From NCBI RefSeq assembly GCF_000802245.2, contig NZ_CP021080.1, positions 2,046,001 to 2,110,000 on the forward strand: a stretch of DNA of 64,000 bases, written 5' to 3'. The DNA comes from Streptomyces pluripotens. Its GTDB lineage: Bacteria > Actinomycetota > Actinomycetes > Streptomycetales > Streptomycetaceae. Position 1 is the first letter of the stretch. Each line of letters begins with the position of its first letter. Position numbers and translations under genes: made by a program. The notes below the pieces were generated by a model. The model made no database searches, had not been told where the DNA came from, and worked only from the letters and a program-made list of their open reading frames with translations. Positions 25,356 through 32,739 of the stretch are shown here, one piece after another.

Positions 25356-27554
25356 ATGGAGAACGCCTCGACGCCCACCCACTGCCCGTACTGCGCCTTG
25401 CAGTGCGGGATGAACGTCACGCCCCTGCCGCAGGGGGGCGTCGAGGTGACCGAGCGCCCGGACTTCCCGGTCAACCGGGGCGCGCTGTGCGGCAAGGGGC
25501 GTACCGCCGCGCAGGTGCTGTCGCCGGCTGCGCGGCTCACCGCACCGCTGGTGCGGTCCCGCGGCCGGTTGGTGGAGGCGAGCTGGACAGAGGCGCTGGA
25601 CCGTGTGGCCGGGCAGCTCGGACGGACACGGGAGCGGCACGGCGCCGATGCGCTGGGCGTGTTCGGCGGTGGTGGGCTGACGAACGAGAAGGCGTACGCG
25701 CTGGGCAAGTTCGCGCGGGTGGTGCTCGGCACCTCGCAGATCGACTACAACGGCCGCTTCTGCATGTCGTCGGCCGCCGCGGCCGGTATCCGGTCATTCG
25801 GGCTGGACCGGGGACTACCGTTCCCACTGGAGGACATCCCGAAGACGGGGTGTGTGGTCCTGGTCGGCTCCAACCTCGCCGAGACCATGCCGCCCGCGCT
25901 GCGCTTCTTCAGCGAACTCCGCTCGAACGGCGGCACGTTGATCGTGGTGGATCCGCGCCGTACACGGACCGCCGAGCAGGCCGACCTGCATCTCGCGCCC
26001 CGCCCCGGCACCGACCTTGCGCTCGCCCTCGGCCTGTTGCACGTGGTGGTCGCCGAGGGGCGGACGGACGAGGCGTACGTCCGGGAACGGACCACCGGCT
26101 GGGCGGAGGCCCGGGCGGCGGCGATGGCGCACTGGCCGGAATACGTCGAGCGGATCACCGGGGTGCCGGTGCCGCAACTCCGCGCTGCGGTAGGCATGTT
26201 CTGCGAGCCTGAGGCGGCGATGGTGCTCACCGCGCGCGGCCCCGAGCAGCAGTCCAAGGGCACGGACACGGTGGGTGCGTGGATCAACCTGTGCCTGGCC
26301 ACTGGCCGTGCAGGGCGGCCGCTGTCTGGGTACGGCTGCCTGACCGGGCAGGGCAACGGGCAGGGCGGACGCGAACACGGTCAGAAATCGGACCAGTTGC
26401 CCGGCTACCGCAAGCTGGACGACCCGGATGCGCGGCGGCACGTGGCGGGGGTGTGGGGCGTGGCCCCGGACTCGCTGCCGGGCCCCGGACGCAGCGCGTA
26501 CGAACTCCTCGACGCCCTCGGTACGGACATCCGGGCGCTGCTGCTGATGGGCTCCAACCCGGTGGTGTCGGCACCGCGCGCGGCACACGTCGAGGAACGC
26601 CTGCGCTCACTGGATTTCCTCGCGGTGGCGGACGTGGTGCTGTCGGAGACGGCGGAGCTGGCGGACGTCGTACTGCCGGTCACTCAGTGGGCGGAGGAGA
26701 CGGGTACGACGACCAGCCTGGAGGGCAGGGTCCTGCTGCGCCGCCGGGCGGTCGTGCCCCCGCCCGGCGTCCGCAGCGATCTGCACGTCCTCGGCGAGTT
26801 GGCCGCCCGCCTCGGCGTGGAGAAGGGCTTCCCCGACGACCCGGAGGAGGTCTTCGGGGAACTGCGCCGGGCGAGCGCGGGCGGCCCCGCGGACTACTCG
26901 GGGATCACCTACCGCAGGTTGACGGAGGAGAACGGGGTCTTCTGGCCGTGCCCGGACCACCCGGCCGGCACGACCGGGGCCGCCGGAACGGCCGGGGCCG
27001 GGGAGTCCGGAACCGGCGCGGCCGGGACGGCCGGTGTGCACCCCGGTACGCCTCGCCTCTTCCTGGACCGTTTCGCCACCACTGACGGCCGGGCCCGGTT
27101 CGCCGCGGTGAACCACCGGGCGACGGCGGAGGAGCCGGACGCCGAGTATCCGCTGGTGCTGACCACGGGCCGGGTGGTGTCGCAGTACCAGTCGGGGGCG
27201 CAGACCCGGCGGGTGGCGGAGCTGAACGCGGCGGCACCGGGCCCGTTCGTGGAACTGCATCCGCGGCTCGCGGCCCGCATCGGGGCAGCCGACGGCGACC
27301 CGGTCGCGGTGGTGTCCCGGCGGGGTCGGGCGGTGGCGCCGGCCCGCGTCACCACCGCCATTCGTCCGGACACCGTGTTCATGCCCTTCCACTGGCCGGG
27401 CGAGGGCCGGGCCAACACCCTCACCAACCCGGCGCTCGACCCCACGTCCCGGATGCCCGAGTTCAAGTCGTGTGCGGTACGGGTCGAGCTGGCGGAGCCG
27501 AAGGGGCGCACGGGTGCGTCCGCCGAGGTCGCCCGGAGCCGCGGGCCGCAGTGA
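25356..27554 (+). CDS. nasA: Molybdopterin oxidoreductase, assimilatory nitrate reductase
   Basis: 732 residues. An N-terminal [4Fe-4S] motif has Cys10, Cys13, Cys17 and Cys45 (CPYCALQC...CGKG). Molybdopterin domains I-III follow ('FGGGGLTNEKAYALGKFAR', 'IDYNGRFCMSSAAAA', 'GSNLAETMPPALRFF', 'GYGCLTGQGNGQGGREHGQKSDQLPGYR'-type loop). The C-terminal dinucleotide-binding domain starts near 'YPLVLTTGRVVSQYQSG'. No twin-Arg signal, so it is cytoplasmic, as expected for Nas rather than Nar or Nap. A Gly/Ala/Thr-rich linker (about residues 548-570) precedes the last domain. Formate dehydrogenase is the alternative, but the nir genes nearby favour nitrate to nitrite reduction. Confidence 0.85.
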   Translation: MENASTPTHCPYCALQCGMNVTPLPQGGVEVTERPDFPVNRGALCGKGRTAAQVLSPAARLTAPLVRSRGRLVEASWTEALDRVAGQLGRTRERHGADALGVFGGGGLTNEKAYALGKFARVVLGTSQIDYNGRFCMSSAAAAGIRSFGLDRGLPFPLEDIPKTGCVVLVGSNLAETMPPALRFFSELRSNGGTLIVVDPRRTRTAEQADLHLAPRPGTDLALALGLLHVVVAEGRTDEAYVRERTTGWAEARAAAMAHWPEYVERITGVPVPQLRAAVGMFCEPEAAMVLTARGPEQQSKGTDTVGAWINLCLATGRAGRPLSGYGCLTGQGNGQGGREHGQKSDQLPGYRKLDDPDARRHVAGVWGVAPDSLPGPGRSAYELLDALGTDIRALLLMGSNPVVSAPRAAHVEERLRSLDFLAVADVVLSETAELADVVLPVTQWAEETGTTTSLEGRVLLRRRAVVPPPGVRSDLHVLGELAARLGVEKGFPDDPEEVFGELRRASAGGPADYSGITYRRLTEENGVFWPCPDHPAGTTGAAGTAGAGESGTGAAGTAGVHPGTPRLFLDRFATTDGRARFAAVNHRATAEEPDAEYPLVLTTGRVVSQYQSGAQTRRVAELNAAAPGPFVELHPRLAARIGAADGDPVAVVSRRGRAVAPARVTTAIRPDTVFMPFHWPGEGRANTLTNPALDPTSRMPEFKSCAVRVELAEPKGRTGASAEVARSRGPQ

Positions 27555-27644
27555 GGTTCTGACAGCGCCGGGACGGCCGATCGCCGCCCTCGATCCGGGT
27601 GCCGGCGGTGCGCAACCGACACGAAGGCGGAAAGGCGCTATGGA

Positions 27645-27658
27645 CATGACATGTCATG
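27645..27658. promoter_or_regulatory. Perfect 14-bp palindrome upstream of the metalloprotease
   Basis: CATGACATGTCATG is a perfect palindrome about 70 bases before the protease ATG, in a short AT-richer patch (27,640-27,690) that probably holds the promoter. A related half, GGGACATC, follows at about 27,674. It looks like a dimeric repressor or activator site. I do not recognise the regulator. Confidence 0.5.
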
Positions 27659-27726
27659 AGCACTTAAAACTGATGGGACATCAGCGCCACCCCCACGCCT
27701 GAATTGGCGCCTTCCCAAGGAGACCG

Positions 27727-29373
27727 ATGAGCCGGATACGGCAGCACATCCGAGGAACCCGTCGTCTCGCCACAGCCGGCGTCGCCGTCACCACTGCGAC
27801 CCTGCTGGCCACCGCCCTCTCCCCTGCCGCCCACGCCGACAACAGACCGACCCGGGCCACCGCGATGGAGAACGCGGCGTCGGCCCTCGTGGCCCACGCC
27901 ACGAGCCTCGGCCTCACCTCCGCCGAGGACACCAAGGTCCGCGACGTGATCGTGGACAAGGACGGCACCCAGCACATCCGCTACGACCGCACCTACCGCC
28001 ACCTCCCCGTCCTGGGCGGGGACTTCGTCGTCCACCTGAAACCCAACGGCAGCTTCCGCAGCGCCGATCGGGCGACCCGGAAGCGGGTGTCCCTGCCCTC
28101 CGTCACCCCGAAGGTGTCGGCCCCCAAGGCCGCCGGCCTCGCGGTGCACGCGCTGCGCGCCGCCAACTTCGGCGAGAAGCTGAAGCACGTCAAGGCCAAG
28201 CCCGAGCTGGTCGTCGACGCCCTGCACGGCGCCCCGAAGCTGGCCTGGCGCACCAACGCCGTCGGCCTGGACTCACTCGGCAACCCGGTCGCCCGGACCG
28301 TACTGACCGACGCCCGCACCGGTGCACAGATCGACGCCTGGGACAGCATCGAGACGGCGACCGGCGACGGCCAGTCCCTGTACAGCGGGACCGTACCGTT
28401 GGAGACGACCCAGTCGGGCTCGTCGTACCAGCTCAAGGACCCCACGCGCGGCAACACCTACACCGGTGACGCGGAGAACAAGACCGACCTGTGCTTCTTC
28501 GGCATCTGCTTCTTCCGGGCCCCGGCGACCCTGTTCACGGACGCCGACAACCACTGGGGCACGGGCAGCAACGCCGACCGCTCCTCGGCCGCCGTCGACG
28601 CCCAGTACGGCACCGACGAGACCTGGGACTACTACAAGAACGTCCAGAACCGCAACGGCATCGCGAACGACGGCAAGGGCTCGTACAACCGCGTCCACTA
28701 CGGCAACAACTACAACAACGCCTTCTGGGACGACAGCTGCTTCTGCATGACCTACGGCGACGGCGACGGGACCACCTTCGGGCCGCTGGTGGCGCTGGAC
28801 GTGGCCGGGCACGAGATGACCCACGGAGTCACCTCCAAGACGGCGGCACTGACGTACTCGGGCGAGTCCGGGGGCCTGAACGAAGCAACCTCCGACATCC
28901 TCGGCACCATGGTCGAGTGGTACGCGAACAGCCCCTCGGACCCCGGCGACTACCTCATCGGCGAGCAGATCGTCCGCCCCGGCTTCGGCAAGACGGCACT
29001 GCGTTACATGGACCAGCCGTCGAAGGACGGCAACTCGGCCGATTACTGGAGCAGTTCGGTCGGCAACCTCGACGTCCACTATTCGTCGGGCGTGGCCAAC
29101 CACTTCGCCTACCTCCTCGCGGAGGGCAGCGGACCGAAGACCATCAACGGCGTCAGCTACAACTCCCCGACATACGACGGCTCCAAGGTCACCGGCATCG
29201 GCCGGGACAAGGTCGGCAAGATCTGGTACCGGGCGCTGACGGTCTACATGACGTCCTCGACGAACTACGCGGGGGCCCGGACCGCGACCCTCAACGCGGC
29301 GAAGGACCTGTACGGCACCGGGACCGAGTACAACGCGGTGGCGGCGGCCTGGAACGCGGTCAACGTGCACTGA
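27727..29373 (+). CDS. Secreted M4-family (thermolysin-like) neutral metalloprotease
   Basis: 548 residues, AAGGAG before ATG 27727. A Sec signal peptide (Arg-rich n-region, cleavage near Ala-His-Ala37|Asp) leads into an FTP/PepSY propeptide (about 45-205), the M4 catalytic domain and the M4 C-terminal helical domain. Zinc ligands are His362 and His366 of His-Glu-Met-Thr-His, with Glu386 in 'GGLNEATSD'; a later 'VHYSSGVANHFAYLL' carries the second catalytic His. Two Cys pairs (256/261 and 338/340) are extra for the family and could form disulfides. Likely an extracellular nutrient protease that activates by self-cleavage. Confidence 0.95.
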   Translation: MSRIRQHIRGTRRLATAGVAVTTATLLATALSPAAHADNRPTRATAMENAASALVAHATSLGLTSAEDTKVRDVIVDKDGTQHIRYDRTYRHLPVLGGDFVVHLKPNGSFRSADRATRKRVSLPSVTPKVSAPKAAGLAVHALRAANFGEKLKHVKAKPELVVDALHGAPKLAWRTNAVGLDSLGNPVARTVLTDARTGAQIDAWDSIETATGDGQSLYSGTVPLETTQSGSSYQLKDPTRGNTYTGDAENKTDLCFFGICFFRAPATLFTDADNHWGTGSNADRSSAAVDAQYGTDETWDYYKNVQNRNGIANDGKGSYNRVHYGNNYNNAFWDDSCFCMTYGDGDGTTFGPLVALDVAGHEMTHGVTSKTAALTYSGESGGLNEATSDILGTMVEWYANSPSDPGDYLIGEQIVRPGFGKTALRYMDQPSKDGNSADYWSSSVGNLDVHYSSGVANHFAYLLAEGSGPKTINGVSYNSPTYDGSKVTGIGRDKVGKIWYRALTVYMTSSTNYAGARTATLNAAKDLYGTGTEYNAVAAAWNAVNVH

Positions 29374-29390
29374 TCCCGCAACAGTGACGG

Positions 29391-29421
29391 AAGGCCGGTG
29401 CCGCGGGCAGGCGCCGGCCTT
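29391..29421 (+). terminator. Hairpin terminator after the metalloprotease
   Basis: AAGGCCGGTGCC and GGCGCCGGCCTT pair (one bulge) around GCGGGCA, 18 bases past the stop. The outer 8 pairs (AAGGCCGG/CCGGCCTT) are perfect. Confidence 0.7.
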
Positions 29422-29911
29422 CCCGCGCGGGACCCGGCAGGACCCGGCAGGACCCGGCAGGACCAGACAAGAGGTTCCGACCGCGGCTTGCCGGCCGGAG
29501 CCACCCCCCAACGGCGCCCGGCGGACTCCCCGCACGGCCGCCCGGCGGCTGCGCGGGCGCACCCCGCTGCGCCGGGACGGCCCGGCAGAACAGGACACGG
29601 CACCTGGTGCCGCCGACCGCAGCGGCCCACCCATGTCGGCTCCGCACACACCGCCCGCGCCACCCAGCCGGGCGCTGACAACGCGTCACCCGTTCACCGT
29701 CGTCGGCGCTCCATTCGTGTTCTCTTCACGGTTCGACCTCCTCCGCCCCCACACGGCGCCCCTGACCTGCCCGAACCCCATATACCCTCACCCGTACGGA
29801 GGTGTGGGCGGCACCCGTTCACCACGTTCCTGACACTCCCTCAGCAAGCGGCCCGGCCCGACAGCCGTTTACCTCGGTAGGGCACGAATCGGACAAGTTC
29901 TGGGGAGCACG
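29422..29911. other. 490 bp non-coding stretch with a decamer repeat
   Basis: Just after the terminator, GACCCGGCAG occurs three times in tandem (29431-29460) with a partial fourth (GACCAGAC). The rest shows no convincing coding frame. The last 80 bases should hold the promoter of the next gene; GGGGAG at 29900-29905 is its ribosome site. Confidence 0.5.
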
Positions 29912-30433
29912 ATGCGACGCACCGCCCGTCTGCTGACCGGTACCGCGCTCGCCATGGCCGCCGCGGGACTCGCCACGGCACCCGCCCACGGCGACGACGC
30001 CCGACGCCTGGAGGTGTACCCCTCCACCGTGTCGCCCGGCAGTCAGGTCACGGTGAACACCGCCGTGTGCGGGGACAGGGGTGCTGCGACCGGGAACGCG
30101 GGCGCCGTCGGCGCCGGCAGGTTCCCGCTGGCGCCCAGCACCCACAACGGCGAGGCGATCGGCCGGTTCCGGGTGCCCGCGAGCGCGCAGCCGGGGACGT
30201 ACGAGATCGTCGCCGAGTGCACCGAGGGCGACCAGCAGGTGCGGGGCGACCTGGTGGTCGCGTTGAGCGCGGCACACGGGCAGGTGCAGCCGCGGGGAAG
30301 CATGAAGACGGGGGTCGGCGGCGCACTCGGCCCGGACCCCGTGCAGACCGCGGCAGGTGTAGCGGCTCTGGCCGTCGCCGCCGCGGGCGGTACCTGGCTC
30401 CTGCATCGCCGGGCGAGAGGCGACAGGATCTGA
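29912..30433 (+). CDS. Secreted protein with C-terminal membrane anchor
   Basis: 173 residues. Signal peptide (about 1-26, Ala-rich, cleavage near 'TAPAHG|DD'), an immunoglobulin-like beta domain starting 'LEVYPSTVSPGSQVTVNTAVCG' with two Cys that could pair, then a C-terminal hydrophobic helix (about 147-165) and a short basic tail (HRRARGDRI). The tail pattern matches sortase substrates, but no LPxTG or LAxTG motif precedes the helix, so it is more likely a membrane-tethered protein. A sortase gene follows 157 bases downstream on the same strand. Specific role unknown. Confidence 0.7.
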   Translation: MRRTARLLTGTALAMAAAGLATAPAHGDDARRLEVYPSTVSPGSQVTVNTAVCGDRGAATGNAGAVGAGRFPLAPSTHNGEAIGRFRVPASAQPGTYEIVAECTEGDQQVRGDLVVALSAAHGQVQPRGSMKTGVGGALGPDPVQTAAGVAALAVAAAGGTWLLHRRARGDRI

Positions 30434-30589
30434 CGGACACCCTCCGCTGTCCGTCCGCCGGTACCGCAAGCCCCGCCCCCTCCGGGTCCGACGCCCCTCG
30501 CGGCCCGGAGGGGGAAGGGGGCCGCCCCGCTGGGAGCCGGGCCCGCTCAGGGTCCCGTTCGGAGGTGCGCCTCCGGGAGAGGGGTTCAC

Positions 30590-31216
30590 GTGCGCAGGAA
30601 CGCCAGGCTAGGTGACACCGTCATAGCCGCCCTCACCGTCGTCGCCCTCGGCTCGGGCGTGTGGCTGCTCGACGGTGCCGGGACGCACGCTCCACCCCAG
30701 CCGTCGGCCGCTGAGGGACGCCCCGATCCCGGAGGTGAGTGGTCCGCGGCAGCCGCCCTCGCACCGTCTCCGCCGACCCGCATCCGCATTCCCTCGATCC
30801 GGGTGAACGCCCCGCTCACGGGCTTGGCCCTCACCCGCTCCGGCAGTCTGGAGGCACCGCCCGCCGGCAACAAGAACCTGGCCGGCTGGTACGCGGCGGG
30901 CACCATGCCCGGTGAGACGGGCACGGCGATCGTCGCCGGCCATGTCGACAACGCCGACGGCCCCGCCGTCTTCTATGACCTCGGCGCGCTCAAGCGGGGC
31001 GCCCGCATCGAGGTGGACCGCCAGGACGGCACCGTGGCCGTCTTCATCGTCGATGCAGTGGAGGTGTACGCGGCGCGCGACTTCCCCGACGAGAAGGTGT
31101 ACGGTGCCGCGCCCCGTCCGGAACTGCGCGTGATCACCTGCGGGGGCGGCTACTCGAGGACGACCGGCTACCAGGGCAACGTGGTGGTGTTCGCCCGTCT
31201 CACGGGAAGCCACTAG
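30590..31216 (+). CDS. Class E/F-type sortase
   Basis: 208 residues, GTG start behind GGGAGAGGGG. One N-terminal transmembrane helix (about 8-30), a Pro-rich linker, then the sortase barrel. Catalytic residues are visible: His118 ('IVAGHVDNADGP'), Cys184 ('LRVITCGGGYSR') and Arg190. The TCGG context and the short chain fit class F, found in actinobacteria. Expected role: transpeptidation at the cell envelope. Its substrate is not obvious, since the upstream anchored protein lacks a sorting motif. Confidence 0.85.
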   Translation: MRRNARLGDTVIAALTVVALGSGVWLLDGAGTHAPPQPSAAEGRPDPGGEWSAAAALAPSPPTRIRIPSIRVNAPLTGLALTRSGSLEAPPAGNKNLAGWYAAGTMPGETGTAIVAGHVDNADGPAVFYDLGALKRGARIEVDRQDGTVAVFIVDAVEVYAARDFPDEKVYGAAPRPELRVITCGGGYSRTTGYQGNVVVFARLTGSH

Positions 31217-31270
31217 GGCCACGGCAGGCGACGTTGGTCGCGACGGGGCGAACGTTGCCTGTTGCGGCAC
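31214..31270. repeat. Dispersed palindromic repeat, copy 1
   Basis: Begins on the sortase stop codon. Left arm GGGCCACGGCAGGCGACGTT, centre GTCGCGAC, right arm AACGTTGCCTGTTGCGGCAC. It aligns over most of its length with the inverse of the element at 59558-59622. This copy is imperfect and about four bases shorter in the middle. It probably also serves as the sortase terminator. Confidence 0.7.
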
Positions 31271-31400
31271 CGGCGAAGACCGGAAGGCCTGACAAAGCCC
31301 GGAACTCCTGAGATCATCCGTGTCGTGGTCCGGCCTCACACCCCCCGCCGACGGGCGCACAGGCCCCTCACACCCCCAGCGCGCCCCTGTTGAGGGCAGC

Positions 31401-31438
31401 GTTCCTCATGGGAAACAGGAGTGATGCCGCCGGGTAAC
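31401..31438 (+). promoter_or_regulatory. GlnR-like box upstream of the nitrite reductase operon
   Basis: The stretch reads GTTCC-n6-GAAAC-n6-GATGC-n6-GTAAC, matching the GlnR pattern gTnAc-n6-GaAAc repeated with 6-base spacing. The first box fits 9 of 10 bases; the second is weaker. It ends 23 bases before the start at 31462. GlnR control of nirB is established in S. coelicolor. Confidence 0.6.
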
Positions 31439-31461
31439 GTCAGCCCCGCACGCTCGGGGAC

Positions 31462-32739
31462 ATGACCTCGAATACGCGTGTGGTGGTGATCGGCGCCGGC
31501 CTCGCGGGCGTGCGGCTCGCCCGGCGGCTCAGCGAGCTGGGTGTGCCCGCGCTGCTCGTCGGCGAAGAGGAGCATCCACCGTACAACCGGGTGCTGCTCG
31601 CCGAGGTGCTGGCCGGCCGATACACCCCGGAGGTGATCGCCCTCCCGGCGCCGGACGGTCTGCTGCGTGCCCGGGTCACCGGCATCGACCGGATCGGTAG
31701 GACCGTCGGCTGCGCGGACGGCACCTCGATCGCATACGACGCTCTGGTGCTGGCCACCGGCTCCAACCCGGTGCTGCCACCGCTGCGCGGCCTGTTCACC
31801 CCGGACCACCGGCTACCCGAGGGCGTGCACGCGTTCCGCACGCTGGACGACTGTCTGGGACTGGCCGGGGCGGTCCGGCCAGGGGCGCGCGCGGTCGTCA
31901 TCGGGGGCGGGCTGCTGGGGGTCTCCGCTGCCCGCGCGCTCGCCGTGCGCGGCGCGCAGGTGATGCTCGCCCAGCAGGCCGAGCGGCTCATGGAGCGCCA
32001 GCTCGACCCGGGCGCCTCCCAGCTGGTGCTGCGGCACCTCACCGCCCTGGGCGTCGAGGTGCACACCGAGTGCCGGGTGCGGGGCGTGCGCTGCGTCGCG
32101 GGCACCGTCCGCTCGGTGGAGATGGCCGACGGGTACGCCCTCGACGCCGACCTCGTGGTCCTCGCCTGCGGCGTGCGTCCGCGCACCGGGTTGGCGGAAC
32201 AGGCAGGTCTCACCGTCCACCGGGGCATCCTCGTCGACGACGAGCTGCGCACCTCCGACCCGCACGTCCACGCCATCGGCGACTGCGCCCAGCACGACGG
32301 CACGGTGTACGGCCTCGCCGCCCCCGCCCTCGAACAGGCCGACGCCCTGGCCCGGTTGTTCGCCGGAGACGCCACCGCACGCTACACCGGCACCCGTTCC
32401 CTGACCCGGCTCACCCTCACCAGCCCCGACGATCGCTTCGGGCACCCGTCCTACGACCGCCCACCCGCCGGCCCACTTCCCTTGGGAAAGCTGCACTTCG
32501 ATCTCGCCGCATTCGGCGAGACCGAGGCGCGTCCCGGCGACGACGTCGTACAACTCGCCGACGCCACACAGGGCACCTACCGCAAGGTCATCGTGCGCGG
32601 CGACCGGCTGGTCGGCGGGGTCCTCGTCGGCGAGTTGGGCACGGTCGGCGCACTCGCCCGCGCCTGGGAGGGCGCGGAGCCGCTCCCTCCACAGGACGGT
32701 CCCCTGCTCCACCTGCTCACCCACGATGGAGGCTCCTGA
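31462..32739 (+). CDS. FAD/NAD(P)H reductase of the nitrite reductase operon
   Basis: 425 residues. FAD motif 'VVVIGAGLAGVRLARRLSE' at the N-terminus, NAD(P) motif 'AVVIGGGLLGVSAARALAV' (about 150-170), FAD-contact Gly-Asp in 'VHAIGDCAQHDG', and a NirB-type C-terminal domain. It parallels the N-terminal half of NirB but lacks the [2Fe-2S] and siroheme parts. Its TGA overlaps the NirB ATG (TGATG). It probably supplies electrons from NAD(P)H to nitrite reductase or nitrate reductase, like the separate NasB-type flavoprotein of other actinobacteria. Confidence 0.85.
   Translation: MTSNTRVVVIGAGLAGVRLARRLSELGVPALLVGEEEHPPYNRVLLAEVLAGRYTPEVIALPAPDGLLRARVTGIDRIGRTVGCADGTSIAYDALVLATGSNPVLPPLRGLFTPDHRLPEGVHAFRTLDDCLGLAGAVRPGARAVVIGGGLLGVSAARALAVRGAQVMLAQQAERLMERQLDPGASQLVLRHLTALGVEVHTECRVRGVRCVAGTVRSVEMADGYALDADLVVLACGVRPRTGLAEQAGLTVHRGILVDDELRTSDPHVHAIGDCAQHDGTVYGLAAPALEQADALARLFAGDATARYTGTRSLTRLTLTSPDDRFGHPSYDRPPAGPLPLGKLHFDLAAFGETEARPGDDVVQLADATQGTYRKVIVRGDRLVGGVLVGELGTVGALARAWEGAEPLPPQDGPLLHLLTHDGGS

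Noticed and set aside
26284..27647. Long minus-strand open frames opposite the nitrate reductase
   Set aside because: High-GC DNA opens antisense frames; these are Arg/Pro/Ala-rich, lack start signals and mirror the real codon bias.
29431..29466. Tandem GACCCGGCAG copies as a CRISPR or functional array
   Set aside because: Only three 10-base units without spacers, just after a terminator; it looks like simple slippage repeat. No CRISPR array was seen anywhere in the window.
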